Positions 25,001-40,000 of a stretch of DNA of 64,000 bases are shown piece after piece. The notes below the pieces were generated by a model. The model had not been told where the DNA came from and did not search any database. It saw only the letters and a program-made list of their open reading frames with translations. The translations under genes and the position numbers were made by a program. Source of the DNA: Hemibagrus wyckioides (lineage: Eukaryota > Chordata > Actinopteri > Siluriformes > Bagridae); contig NC_080720.1 in assembly GCF_019097595.1 (NCBI RefSeq), forward strand, positions 25,854,852-25,918,851, in the 5' to 3' direction. How positions within the stretch are numbered: the stretch's first letter is position 1; each line of letters begins with the position of its first letter.

Positions 25001-28000
25001 GTCCAATACTTTTTTCCTGTGTCATTCCATTTTATTAAATCTAACTTTTTTATTAATTTTAATATTATGATTTTCTTATCTGTGTAGATTAATAACAATA
25101 TCTGGTCAAAATCCTCATATGATTGTTGATCGGAGGATCAGGGTTTAAGCCCCAGCACCACCAAGCTCCACTGTTAGGCCCTGCAAGGCCCTTAACCCTC
25201 TCTGCTCCAGGGGCATTGTATTATAGCTGCCCCTGTGCTCTGACCCCAACTTGGGATATACGAAGAAAAGAATTCCACTGTGCTGTAATGTATGTGTGGT
25301 GATAATAAATGCTTCATGCCCTCAGTTCAGTTCAGTGATTGCTGCATTGGAAGTGTGTTTAATAAAAAAAAATTGATGCCTTGAATACTTATTTCCCCCC
25401 ACTGTAATCTGTGGACACCAATTAAACCACATACTAACACTAATAAATTGATGGTGGTCACAAACACAAATAATAACTCTGGGAGCTGGAAGAATTGGCC
25501 AAAGTTACTGTGGGAATCGTCAGGATTTGGTCAGAATTCCTTTGGGGGGAAAAAACGGTCCCAAGAACAATTCCTAGTTCAAGACCTTGATGGTGCCGTT
25601 TTTATGCTTTGGTCTCGTTGGTTTCTCTGCTGCTAGGCTGATTTGGGCTTTCTTGAATGTTCACGTAGCCGACTTCCATTCCGTGAGCCCTAAAAAATAT
25701 CCAAATTGTGTTTGAGTAGATATGAGGGAGTCGTCAGTGTTGAATGAGGGAATTGGATTTTGTTTCCAGCACTGTGCTAATGTCAGCAGTCTTCACTATC
25801 TTGGAGATAAATTACTGCAGTTTAAAAGGAAATTTGTGTCAGGAAAAGATGAAAAAAAGCATGGTTTGCCAAAAAATTGTGATGAACTCACGATTTCCAT
25901 GCTATAAATTGTCTTCTGCAGGCTCACTCTTGCTGGATAAACATCATCTCACCAGCACCAGCATGGTAAGTGTTAGCTGTGTGTGAAGTAGAATCACAAA
26001 GATGCTTGATGTCTCTGGAGAATAACAGAACTCATTATTTTTTGTGTGTGATTGACAATTTTACTACCGCTTGGTTTGGATAGCTAGATGCTGAAAAGGC
26101 ATTTATTCTCTAATTGATCTCTGTGCCTGGTGTTATTATGTAGTGTAGGATATAACCAACTAAGTAACCTAGCTGCAGTTTTTACTCCTGTGTTGCTGTT
26201 CATGGTTCAGTACTGAGTTTGTCTGTATGTCATGTTTGCATTGGTTTCATCCAGATTCTCCAGTTTTACTCTCAGCTACTGAAAACATGCCCCCAGAAAT
26301 TGCCCTTGGATGAGAATAAGTGTATGTTGCTGTGCAGAACTAGTGATCCAGGGTGTATATCCTGTGTCATGCCCAATATTCTCCACAGCTGATTGCTATA
26401 AGACTACACAGGAAACCTGGCTTCCCCTAGAATTTCATCTATTTTATTTATCATTAGTGGAGCTCAATGTGATGGTTTAGTGGTTAGCATGTTTCCCTCA
26501 TACTTCGGGCATTGGGGGTTTAATTCCTGTGTAAGCAGAGTTTGCATGTTCTCCCAGTGTTTCAGGGGTTTCCTTTGGGTTCTCTGGTTTCCTCCAAGAG
26601 TCCAAAGACATGCATAGCTGATTGGCATCTCTAAATTGTCCTTAATGTGTGTGTGATTGTGCCCTGCATTTGGCTGGCACCTGTCCGAGGTGTCCCCTGT
26701 ATTGTGCCCCCAGTCCTTGGGATAGACTCCAAGATCCCTGTGACCCTGCATACAGTATCCATTATTGAAGATGGATGGAATTCAGTGTTTTAGCAAAACA
26801 AATGATCAAGTATCTCACTGCAGCATTGCGCTGTTGGTTTATTTAATTCGAACTGTTTCGTGAGCAGTGCAGCCTGCATAAATATCTACATTAAAACCCC
26901 TAAAACAGAACTAACAGACCTTCACCAAATTAGTGTCTAATAAAAATTTCTGTTTCAAATGGGTCAAAGTATTAACACTCATTGGACTTTTAAGCATTGT
27001 TTTAAGGTCCAACCTGGACACACAGCGTCACTGGAAGAGAGTAGATGAAGGTATCTTAATGTTTACTGGACAGTGCACTTTGTGTTTGTGTCCCCCATAT
27101 GCACAAAGATAGACACGTTTACAGCCAACAGTCTGTAAGCAGTCAACTTGTTTTGTTTGATTATTTGCATACATTTCTGAAATGTGTTGTTTTTAAGTCT
27201 CACTACCTCCTTCTTCAGCTATAGCTTAGCTGCTTTTCGGCATGAAGTGTCACATTCTGCTAATGTTGCCCTGATTTTAGAAAAATCTTGCTTATACTTA
27301 ATGCTCATACTAATGAGGAGAGATTGAAAATTAAACACCAGGGCAGGGCAACAGCGAAAAGCTAAACTGGTCCTTTTATGGTACTATCAGATGTGTTTAC
27401 TGTTAGTCCTAATTCCTGTGAATGAGATGTCATGTATTAGAGCACATTAGACTGAGAAAAATGACTTAGCTAGTGGAATTATTTTGATGTGAGTCAGATT
27501 TATCTACTGTTTCTTATTGTAAGATTACAATAAACTAAATATTAGATCATTTCTCAAGCCTATTTCTAGACATATTTTGCTATTTTAAAAGCTTTAAATT
27601 TTTCAATAAATTAATTCCTAAAATTAGCAGACTAACCTGCCAATAGAACAAGAAAATTTAAACATTTATTTACTTGTTTGTTTGTTTGTTTGTTTGTTTA
27701 TTATACATTTATTGTTGTCATTTTTTAATAGGAACTATTAATATATACTATATCGTTTTGATTCTGTTCAAGATATTTCACCTTGCTGTCATTTTATTTG
27801 CAGTGTAATAGAAACTTGGCATGCTTTAGTTTTCCTTCCAATCTGATTACAGAAAAAGGGACTTTAATGTTTATGCCACAAATTATTTTGTTTATTTATC
27901 CTTCAGTACCATGCTGCTACACTAGCGTTTTTGAGAGGCTGTACAAAGCTGCACTGAGAGTGTTTTCTTTATCCCTCTGATTGTATGTTTTACTTTGTCA

Positions 28001-31000
28001 TGCTGGTATAACCATCAGCTTTCAATGCATGGCTAAAAATAGTTCACTTGCATTTGCAAAATTCTATCGTGGACTTACCGCACTCTCTCATTGGCTACTA
28101 CCAGGCCATGCTTTTTTAGGTAAGACGTATAAAACAAGCAAACCGGATCCGACGACGACTACAGACTTGTTTCCTTTGGAATGTTTCATAGCTCTAAATT
28201 TGCACTGAGAGTTTCCAGAGTCACCCTTGAGCCCAGAGAGGTACTAAAAACAAGCACTTGCTACGCTCACTCACTCACTTTTACCTTAATTCGTCCCTGT
28301 GGAACAAGGAGCGTGAGGCTTATTAAGAATTTCCATGACAAAAAATAGGAAACCTGCACTGAAGAGATGATATCAAGTCTATTTGAAGGTAGAAATGTGG
28401 CCTCATTACTGAATTCCCTAATTAGGAGGAGTGTATTTTAAGCCATATGACACAGGCTTAAGAAGGACAGAGGAAAGGAAAGAGAATTTGTGCACTGCTT
28501 GTAGAGTAACCTGCCCAAAGAGTGTGCTGCGTTTCAGAATTTCCCGAGCTTTCGATTCGTCTCCCCTCCAGCACAGAGAATCCTCTGACACGTTGATACA
28601 TGCACAGTATTATCCTCACCGCACATTAATCTTTACCAGGCAGGAGATGAAAATGTAAATGATTTGCTGGCTGTTTATGAAAGTGTTCACACCTCCCACC
28701 CATGTCTACACTGATAAACAGGTTTTCATTAACATGTTGCTTTTGGATAGAACACTTTCTCTCTTTTATTTTATATTTATATTGTATTAAGTAATACATA
28801 CTTAAGCTTTGTTATACTGGGTGGGCCATAATTCATATGTGGCTAGATTTAGTTTCAGGTTTCAGAATATTGGTTCCTCTTCTGTCTTTGTAGATGATGT
28901 CATTCTTTGTAAGCCATACACACTCATTTGGAATTTAGTTCCTGCTATTTTAGAAAATCAGCACCAACATGTGCAAATTGTTATGATTAGGATGTTGTTG
29001 TATCTATATTTCACCAACACAGATACTTAGAGAGTGGATGCAAATGCAGGTCATTTAATCAGAGCTTTCACAAAAAATAGAGACAGTGCAAAATAACAGG
29101 AACTAATCACAAAAATAGGAACAGTTTCCAAAAACGGGCACAGCAAACAGACCAGCAGCAAAATCAAGGTCAAGAGAAGGAAAGATAGTTAGTCCAAAAA
29201 CCAGGTAAACCAAAACCGAAAGTCAGGCTTGGTAAACATCATGGACATGAGAGAACTGAATCTATATGTTAAACACAGGTGACATAATCAGATGGTTGAT
29301 GGCTGTGATTGTTGCTGGGAGTATGAGTCCAGAGCAGACATGTGTGTAGGCCAGGTGAAGCAGAGTCATGTGATGATGTGACTACGCATATTTATTACAC
29401 TTCATGCAGCTCATACATGAAATATTCCTTGCACCCTTGACGCTCACGCTTTATAAAGTACGTAACACCTCTCAGATTCCCTGATGATCATTTCCCCTCA
29501 GTCTCTGTGACCACAGCAAGTGTCAGCCTGTGTTTAGAGCACTCCCTTTAAAAAACAAGAAAACCAGAATATAGCTCATGTTGCTAGAAATGCAGCCGCA
29601 GAGTAACCCAGTGAAAAGGAATGATCCACGACAGCTCAAAGCATCTGTGTGGTCTGGATCCCATTACATGCATGGACATAAAAATATGGCAGTATAATTT
29701 GCGGCCGTTCTTTTTTGTGGTATTGTTAAGTCTACTGGGATGGAGTCAAAGCAGTAAATATCAAAGTACCCCTAGTTGCCTGTGATGTTAAACACACACA
29801 CACACACACACACGTAATTTTATGTCTACATCCATGCTAACTAATTAAAAGAAGACGAAAAAGCCACTATTATATAAGCCTTTTACTGGGGCTTGAACCC
29901 TGATCTTGCGAGTAACAACCCAGAGCCTTAAACATTTGAGCTACAAATAATTTTAGACTTAGCATGTAAAAAAGTAGTAGTAAATAGTTTGTTTTTAAAA
30001 AATAATAAGGTCTAGTTTCTTTATTTTTAAAAAATGTCCCAACAAATATTGTCCTTGTGGACAATTGCTATGTCTACCTTTTGTCTCTTGTTTTTTTAAA
30101 TAATAAAGACTAGCTTCTATTTAAAAAACAAAACAAACAACAACAACAACAAAAAAAAAAAATAGAAAACGTCTTCTTGTGGGGACCAGACAAATGTCCC
30201 CGCAAATATTCTTGTGGACATTTGCTTGGTCTGTATGCATGCTAACAAATTTTATCTTTAATATCTTAAACATTTTATGTTTTTAATAATAATGTATAGT
30301 TTCTCTAAAATTCAATAAATAAATACATTTAATAAATAAATAGTATTTAAACAAAAATGCAGGGACCAGGCAGATGTCCCTGAAAATGTTCTTGTGGACA
30401 TGTGGTCCCCATAAAGATAAAAACACACACACACACACATACCCCCTGCACAGATGTCCTGGTATATTCTGGTAGTTTTGTGGTTGTGTTTAAGTTGTAA
30501 GAAAACTTTACTACATGGAGACTCTTGCAATTATCACATTTCTTCTAACCATGTGATTATGCTCTGACCTTATTTACCCTAATCATCTAAGATTTTTAAC
30601 ACTTCCATGTGAGCATGCTCAGTTTCCAAAAACTTCTTTCATGTCTCTGCTGAAACAGTGGACTCATTTGAGCCAAAAGACGTGTAAGGCCTTCTGTGGA
30701 AAAACAAGGGATCAATCATTTAAGCCATAAATAGGCTATGCTGGCATTCACATGCTTTTGTCTTATGATTTATAGACTGCTTTCCTATTTCTGTGCTTGT
30801 TTTTCTGCCTCATTCAAGCACAAAAGTCTTGCTGTATGAGGGACTGCCACTGGTACAGTGACTACAGAAAAAAGCTGGTCTATCTTGATATACACTGTGA
30901 TCAGCAGATGTGACCGAAAGAAGTCCTGCATGCCTTATACTGTTTTTGTTCCACAGTTATCACACTTCGCTTCCACTTTCACCTTGACATAAACTCTATC

Positions 31001-34000
31001 ACCTTTGTAGGCAGATTGCAGAGGTTTATTTTCAGAAATGCAGCTCATCAGGTCACCTCATCTAACCTTGATGAGTTAAAGTAAACATGTACACACAAGG
31101 GCAAAACTTTCCCAGAAGGCATTGCTTTTTGATTCAGTTTCATTTTTAAGTCAGTAAATGTGTTCATGCAAAGTCGACACTTCATGACCTTATAAAAGTC
31201 CCCTGATATGGTCCTTCTTGTCAAACCAAATGACCCAGATGGCCTTGGCAGACCTCCACTCACTGGTAGAACTTCCTTTCCTTCCGGACCACCAGGGCGA
31301 TTTCCTGCTGTTTTCCCCTAAAGACCTTTGTGTATCAAAGGCCAGAAGGGTTTATAACACGTCCTGATGCCGCTCCTCACCAAACAATAACAAATCGTAC
31401 TCTTACACAAATACCATATTTTATTGACTGTAAAATCTGACCATGAATTCACTGCCTTAAAAACATCCACATTGACACTCCTCTTAGTGGTATCCAGGTA
31501 GCCATAGCCTGCAATGAATGGTATTTAACTAAACACACCTTTTGAGCAATGGGGACAAATCTGTCATTGACAGTTTGTCAGTGAACCATGAGAAGCCAGT
31601 TGTTTCAGTCTGTCTTTTCAAGAGCTGATAAAGCTGAATTGAGTCTGGTTCCTCTCAAGGTTTCTTCCTCATACTATCAAAGGGAGTTTTTCCTTGCCAC
31701 AGTCGCCTCAGTCACCTCAGGCTTGCACACTTGGGATAACATCTAGGACTGTTTGTCTGTTTATGTTTGTTGTTTCTTATGTTGTTTCTTATGTAAAGCT
31801 GCTTTGAGACAATGCTCTTTGTTAAAAGTGCTATACAAATAAAATTGAATTGAAAAAATTGATTAGATTGATTAGGTTTATTGACATACTGCAACATCAT
31901 CATCTTTGACTGCTGGGTTTGGCCACATTTTTAAACCAAACACAGTGAAAGCGACTATTTATCATCTTGCTCAAGTTGCTTAGGACCATTTCCGTGTCGT
32001 ACCATGAAATCACTGTTTTCAATCGAGTGAGAGATCTTTCAGACCTTTAAGAGGAATTTTGACGAGCTTATGCACAAAAATATTGACTCTCTCTCCGCTG
32101 TATGAAGTCAATGTTGCCATATACACTTTTAGGGTAAGCCAGAGAGAGATGTTTCTAACTCTATGAAACCCAATTTCAAACCTAACCCTAAACCTTTTGT
32201 TTACAACCCCGTAAGCTGTGTTTACTTCCAGGAGCCATGTACTTAATTTCAGGGTCTGTGGTCTGCCATGCTAAAGTGCCCCTGTTTATCTGGGACTGTA
32301 GGTCTGGTCTGATTGGTAGCAGGTATGGAGAGAAAGTCAGTAATTTCAATGACAGCTGGAACCGTGGTCTGTTCAGATAGAATGAGAAACACTGGTTGTG
32401 TATAGTGTACACAACAGTGACAGCATTGGGAAGGCATAGAGCCATCTCTCTGTTTGCACAGAGGACATTTCCTGTTTTGCCGTACATGTTGAAAATGAAC
32501 AGAACTACTTTTTTGTGGATTTGGCAACCCACATGTATGGGCTTGCTGTAGAGCAATTTTCCATGAAATAAGTGTTCTTTGTATCTATCATACAAACCAG
32601 TCATATTGGATGTTCATGGAAATGATCTGTAAAGTATAAATACAAATGGAAGGTGTAGAGATGGCTGGTGTGCCACAGGTTTGATACCATGAGTTTAGTA
32701 AATGTATCTTGGTCTTAGGTGTTGGTAGGTGTAGTTTCTATTTAGATGGATTTATTTGGGTGGCATAGTGGTGGTGCACCTTAGCAGACTGAGGTACATT
32801 TGCTCCTCAGCTCAGGTAACTGTGTATGCTGAGTTTTAAAATTCTTTCCACATACCCATAGGTTTTCTCCAGGTTCTCCAGTTTTCTTCCATCTCCTTCC
32901 ATGCTGCTATGTGGATTATCTATTATAAATGGCCCCTGGTTGTGAATGTTCATGTGCTTGGAGTACACAATTCTCCATGAACCTGACCAAGACAAAGTGT
33001 TTATTGAAGAAGGAATAAAAAGCCTTTGTGAGAAAGATTGTCTTAGGCTATAAGTCTAGTCACTTCTAAACTATTGCAGAGCGTGCTTGGGGAAAAAGAT
33101 ATTGCAGCCCTAATCTGGAACAGAATTACTGTTAGAATCTTTTAGCACAGTGCTGGTTTTGTTTGCTGTCAATAGACTGTATGAATGTTTAGGGAAACCG
33201 CACATCTGTGATTTGTCCATTTATTTAAGCTGAAGCTGGATGTTACAGGATGTTGTAGTGATATGTGATATGAACGAGTCAGCTCTTTGCTCTGGTTTGT
33301 TTAGAATGCCACTTCTTATACACAAGCCATGTTCTTGTTGGTTTAAGCCAGGGGTGTCCAATCTTATCTGCAAAGGGCCGGTGTGGATGCAGGTTTTCAT
33401 ACCAATCAAGCAGAAACCACACCTCTTTCCACCTGTTTAATCAGTTCATCTTGGCTTTCAACAGACTCAGGTGTGGCTTCTTGGTTTTAATGAAACCCAG
33501 CACTGGCCACACTGACCCTTTCCAGATAAGATTGGACACCCAGAGTTTAAGCTATGCTGTTACTTTGTAAGTGTAATTTAATCAACATGTTTCCATAGAA
33601 ATCTCTTTCCAACATCTGAGCTGTGTTTTAGAGTGGTGTCAGTGGTGAATGCTGCCCTAAGTGATCATCTTGAAAGATGGAATAAGTTTTTCCAAAGTAT
33701 TTTAAAACATATGGACTTATGTATGGCAAATATATGATGTACAGTGCCAGAGGTCTGTCCAGCCATTGTAGTTTCTAAATGTTTGCCTCATTGTATTCTG
33801 AGGTTACACAAGGCCATGTAAATTAGGGCTCTGGTCCAGAACTGTTCAGTACGCTGCTGACTTCCCCATAGCATTTACAATGAAAGTTCAGAAAACTCAT
33901 GTACAAAACAAGGAAATGGATAGAATCACATCACAAAACACAAACATGACGCAAGATAAAAAAAAAATACTATAAGAATAAATGCAAACTGAACAAAAGG

Positions 34001-37000
34001 CTTAAAAGAGCTGTTGTGGCTAACAGAATTTCATTCAGGAAGCACTGATCACATGTATTTCAGTACTGTTTGCCATTTCACTGTACGACTGTAGTGTGTT
34101 TAATGATCAAAACGCCTCCATGTGGTGACACACAGCAGAGAGGAGGTTCCCTGTTGAGACTGGTTTCTTGACAGGTTTTTTTTTTTTCATTATTCTGTCT
34201 CAGGGAGCTTTTCTTAACTGTCATATTTGGCTTGCAAATTAGGGACTGTATTTCTTTAAAGCTGTTTTCTGTCTACTGTTAAAAAAAACCTATACATGGA
34301 GCTCTGATAGTAATAATGCATTATTGTTTCTTCACTAAGAGACTTAATTAACATATTAACTCCAGTATACAGTATGAGTACTTTCTACAGTCAGGGACAA
34401 AGCAGTAGATTTAAATTTTGGAAAGAATGGAAGGTTTTATGTTTATAGTGTTTTGGTAACTTGATAAACTGCGTTATTAATTTCAGCAGACAGAAAAATC
34501 TGATATTGGTGCCTGTTTACGCTGAAATAAACTAACCGAATTACCTAAATGAATCAACTTTGACATGGTAACAGTAACTCTGCTGCACATCTGGCTGCAA
34601 CTCACCACCCTGACATTGATTATTTGACTCTAACGCCTCAAGGTTGTGTTGTATTCCTTATACACTCTGCCATTATAGAGCTCTGGGTATGAGCTGACAC
34701 TAGACACTGATCAAAACAGACATCCGCTCAGAAACAAGCCAAGTCTCTGAAAGCATCTGCTGCCAAGCTGCAAAAACTACATCTCCATCTGTATTTCTGT
34801 AAAGCTGCCTTGTGATAAAGTTTATTGTTTACAGCAGTATATAAATAACATTTAATTGAAATGCTTTGCAGTTATTTAAAATATCTCAGTGGATCAGATC
34901 TGATTTGATACCTAATCTGATGCCATATGATCTGATCTGATATTAATCCAGTGTTTTAAGCTGTTAAGTACAGGATAAATGAGGAGGGTAAATGGAAATG
35001 GGTAAGATGGTAAGGGTTAGTAGTATGGGTAGTAGGGAAATACGGCTGCTGCATCATCATTTATCTACACAGAGGAATGATTTGGTGGTTTTCACTGTGG
35101 GGACGTTTGCTGTGGTCTGAACAGAGTACGATTGTTCCCAGATTCCCCTGCAGCATTTGTCTGGTTTCAGACTCACTTGGTTCAATCAAACCCCAGTTCA
35201 TTTGCGTTCATCTTACATCATCACAAACGTGCACAGAGAACAAAACATGGAGACCTACTTTTTTTTGGTCCTACTATTATACATAGTAAGGCACTTCGTC
35301 TCACAATGTTCCCCTTGCACTTGAGGTACATGTATGTTGTGGAAACTAATGATCAGCTACATTTACATTTATGGCATTTGGCAGACGCCCTTACCCAGAG
35401 CTATATACAAAAGGGCTTTGAGGTTTGAGCTTTGAGCTCTATTAATGAATACACTGGTTCACTAGGTCACAGACTACATAAAACAAACAGGGAAAATAAG
35501 CGCTAGTTTAAGTGTTTAAGCAAGAGGTAGGCCTTCACCGGTCATTTGATGACAGCCATTGGCTGTGCTGTTCAAACATCTAAGGGAAGTTCATTCCTCC
35601 AGAACACAAAATAGTATACCTACTTCTTAACCTGAGAGATGGTGGGAAAAGTCGAGCAGTGCTAGTAGGTCTGAGGGAGTGGGATGCAGTGCGAGGAGTG
35701 ATAAGAGCTTTGAGATAAGAGGGTGCTGGTCCATTTTTGGCTTTGTAGGCAAGCACCAGTGTTTTGAATCTGATGTGTGCAGCTAACGGAAGCCAGTGGA
35801 GGCAGTGTAGCAATGGGATCATCTACAACATGCGCAGGTTACTGTACGTCCTGAACAAGTGCAGACCCAAGCATGAGTTGTGGTTACGTTCACAGAAATC
35901 GTGCTAGAGTTCCAGTGCAACCGAACTCGCAAATCACTGTTTTCAATCATTTCGAACTCATGCTGCGCTTCCTGATCTGTATGACAGCTTTCACATTACC
36001 AATTTTTCATCAGAAACCTGCTCTGTGTCAGACTAAACTGCCAGTGTTAAAGCCTCCTTAAAGAATCTAATAAAAGTATACATTTCTTTCATTAATGCAT
36101 TTAAAGTAAGCACTTGTCTTAAAGTAAGCACTGGGTTGTGGGGAATCCGAGACTATGCTAGAAACAATGGATGTGAAACTGGAAAACATCCTACAGTAGA
36201 CAGGACACTGTTACACTGTTGTTCTAACTCTGTTCATTAAATCAGTCTATTACCTGACATGCTATCTGTAATAATGATCTGTTGTATCATTCATTGTATT
36301 AGTACTGGTTTTAATCTGATTTCTGGATGTGATGAAGTGGGTTCTCGGCTTCACCACTTTGTTTCATCTATCAGACTGGCATTTATGCAGAACAATGAGC
36401 ACCGTGATGAGATTAAGGAAATGTTTAATCACTGAAAACCTGTGAATGGTATGAGGATTGGATTAAAGGTTAAAAAGCATCTTCTAAAAGCAAGCTCGTG
36501 AGTTACATTTCAGCTGTCAGAAATCAGACCTGCTTCCAGGCTAGCTGGATATATTATAGCTCTGCCACTGCTTTTTTCATTGACCATGGTAAACATCTGG
36601 TTGGTTTATTTATTTATTATTATTTTTTCATTCTGAAGCATATGATTTAACTGCTAGGAACAATTTAGTAGCTACAGCAAAACTAATATAAAGTGGTATG
36701 CAGTTATGAGAGTCAGGATTGTACATCAAGAACCAGTGGCTTTAATTACTTCGTTTTTTTAACATTTCTCTTTTTCCTTTCTTCTTAATTGTTGATGGTC
36801 TGTTAACATGCGCAAAGTCAAATTCCTCAAAAATGAATCATTCTTGGGCAATAAAGCAGATTCTGGTTCTGATTTTCTTGTGCTTTAGTTCTTCAGTCTC
36901 TAAGGGATACTACTTGGGTACATTTTGTTTTATAGGATTGATTTTCAACTGGTCCTGATTTGGCATGTTCTTTTGTTTTCTATTCCTTTGCCAGGCGGAG

Positions 37001-40000
37001 GCGAGACTGGCGGCCAAGCGGGCGGCCCGGGCAGAAGCTCGAGAGATCCGCTTAAAGGAACTGGAGAGGCAGCAGAAAGAGGTGAGCCTGTCGTGGTCAA
37101 GTACACTAAAATGAAATAAGACCCATTATAACACTAAGAAATGAACCAATGATTAACTTCTACTGAAAAATGTATGTCAATTAGCATCACTCCTGCTGAG
37201 CATTCAAACACTTCTATTTGAAACATTCACTGCTAGAACACTTTATTTGTAGGTTTCCACATAATTAGCTCTTTTAAGCATTTCCCCAGAGGGACAAACT
37301 GAAGATATTTACATTTATTTTTTTCTCTTTATGGAGCATGAGCCATTCAAAGTAGAATGTCCAACTATAAGGCATGTGCAACCCTGTTATATTCTTTACA
37401 AACAGCCTCAGGATTACAGGAACATTCTCCGAACTGAAGCATGTACCATGTACAGTCACGCCTGCTTTAAAGCCCTGTTAAAAGGTCCCAAAGTAGATTA
37501 GTAGGTTGTGGCACTCGGGAGAGCCAGTGTGAACTTTCCCCAGTTAGCACTGCAGTCTTGTGAACAAGGGGCTCTGTGTGAGCAGAGGGTTTGAGGGAAG
37601 ATTTCTTCAGCAGGATCAGTGTATGTGCATAACGTAAGTAAGAGAATGGTTCTATACTGTGCTGTCTGTCTCCCGTGGATCTGTTGTAAGGAAAAAAATA
37701 TTCAGAATCAATAATATGTTCATTTTATAGAGTTGATCTTTTATACAGATAGACATACAATTGATACTGATATCAAATAAAAGCCTAATGCTTATTTTCA
37801 ACACCTTTCGAACTCTCTCATCAGAGATAGTTAAACAAGAGTTAAATGAAATGTACAGTGTTTGCATTACAGTTCTGAGGTAGAGCTGTTAGGACAGAAA
37901 TAGTAATAAACAATACAAATGGTAAAATGTGTACAAGATAAATAAAATTATTCAAAATGTTTCATTATTCAATTATGTTTTGTGCAATGAAACTTGCAAT
38001 GAAACACCTTGACAATAAAACTATTATGATTCAGTAATGCATTGTATCAAAAGCTCTAATTAATATTGTAATAAGATTGATGTGAGGTAAACTGTTACAC
38101 AAACTGTTACACGAATAAAGGCAGAGAGACAGCTGTATTCATGTAGTGTATCGGTGTTGTAATGGAGGCATGAGTGCAGCTGTTTCTCTGCCTTTTTTCG
38201 TGTAACAGTTTAGAGGTTTGCCTGTTTGACACCTCCGGGTTTGGGGGTTTGATTCCCATCACCGCCCTCTATGTGAGGAGTTTCCTTGTTCTCCCTGTGC
38301 TTCGGGGGTTTCCTCTGGCTACGCCGGTTTCCTCCCCTAGTCCACAAACATGCGTGGTTGGCATCTTTAAATTGTCCATATTGTGTGAATGGGTTTGTTC
38401 TCTTTGTTCTTTGTGCACTGGTGTGCGGGTCATGTTGTAACAGGAAGGGGTCATTCGCAAACTGTTCCCACAAAGCTGGGAGCATGAAATTGTCCAAAAT
38501 GTCTTGTTATGCTGAAGCATTGAGAGTTCCTTTCACTGGAACTAGGGGGCTAAGCCCCACCCCTGAATTCAGTGATTTGGAGGGGTGTCCCAAAACGTTT
38601 GACAATATTGTGTATGTTTCATTCAAACAAATATTAAACTTACAGTTCTGATATCTGATGGTATAATTTGGTCTTTGATTGGACAGTTTGTGCTTTAATC
38701 TCCTTCATTCTGGAGAATCAATTATTTTCTCGTACATAGTTTCATTACATTTTGTTTGTCTGCAGCTGTATTTCACACCTTCTGAATCACACATATGCAC
38801 ACAAAACTATAGCCGTGTTTCACTCTCTGTAGTCAGCTGACACCGTCACAAGCTGCAGGACTCTATAGTCTGGAGTAGAAAGAAATCAGACCCAGCCTCG
38901 CTTTTTTCATGCAATTCTGTGTATCGATTTTTTATGACTATTGGTGTTGCATGTGGTTCTACAAACAACTAAAATAGTCTGCTTTTTGTTAACAATAAAT
39001 AAACTGATGTGGATGTCAAAAGTGACATATTATATGCCCCTGTATACGTATGAGGCACACAGAGTGCATAATTTGGTTGTTTGTTGCAGATGAGTGATTT
39101 CTTTCCAAGCTTAAAAATGGGCAAAAGCTAATAGGTTTACAGCAGGAACAAAACTCTGCCAATGGCTTATTCTTAAAGGCTAAAGATAATACAATTACAC
39201 AACTCTTCTTTTCCACTGACTCTCTGTTGTCTTTGGCCATGTACTCACACACATCACCTTCTTTTTCTCTCTGTTTTTGCTTTATGGCTTTCCGTCTAGA
39301 TTTATCAAGCTCAAAGGGTAAGTTCTGTTCTTCAGTTCACTGTCTCCTGTCCTTCTCTTAAACACTAGGAAAATCGTAGGTTTCTAAGGATTCAAAAGGA
39401 AACCGTTTTAGATAACAGCATCAGTCCCTCCAGGATTCTGTGACTTGCAGTTTTGGCAAAATTACTGCAGATTTTTACAGCTTTGGGACAAGGCACGTGT
39501 CACGTTTTGGCATCGTCACAACATACATTCAGTCAAAGATCCTCTTCTATTCACATGTGTCAAACATGAGTACAGCTATCGCAGAAATAATTATATATGT
39601 GTCTTCACTGGTAGGCGTTTAAAAGATAATCCTTTGCTTACAGTCTCACCAAGTAGTTTTCCTGAAATTAAAAGAAAAATTCAGCAAGTTGCCGCAAATT
39701 GAAAAAAAAAAAAAAAAAATCCTGGAAAGGCTGAGGAATAAATGAAAGCCAGCTTAATCAATGCTACTTTGGGGCGGTGGTGGCTCAAGTGGTTAAGGCT
39801 CTGGGTCATTGACTGGAAGATCGGGGGTTCAAGCCCCAGCTCCACCAAGTTGCCACTGTTGGGCCCTTGAGCAAGGCCCTTAACCCTCTCTGCTCCAGGG
39901 GTGCTGTATCATAGCTGACCCTGTGCTGACCCCAACCTCCAAGGATGGGATATGTGAAGAAAAGAATTTCGCTGTAATGTATATGTGGCAAATTATTATT

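Larger units (their letters stand above)
23641..25406 (-). mobile_element. Tc1-like element relic with nested insertions
   Basis: The ends are inverse: ACTGTGAGGCAAATAAGTAT on the left, and ATACTTATTTCCCCCCACTG on the right. GTGTCCAATACTTTTTTCCT near 25010 is a known internal block of this family. The transposase would be on the minus strand, but only short broken pieces remain. The element is interrupted by a separate TIR element (24155-24893) and a SINE body (25120-25310). Confidence 0.7.

Noticed and set aside
29870..29945. Possible tRNA gene on the minus strand
   Set aside because: Box A- and B-like words are present, but the sequence does not close a cloverleaf; it matches SINE heads elsewhere in the window.
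32188..32604. 138-codon minus-strand frame in intron 1
   Set aside because: No domain, no splice context and composition like the surrounding intron.
12737..36994. Alternative first exon of lrrfip1 (mammalian MTSPAAAQ type)
   Set aside because: I looked for a short in-frame first exon with a good donor before exon 2 and did not find one that I could defend.
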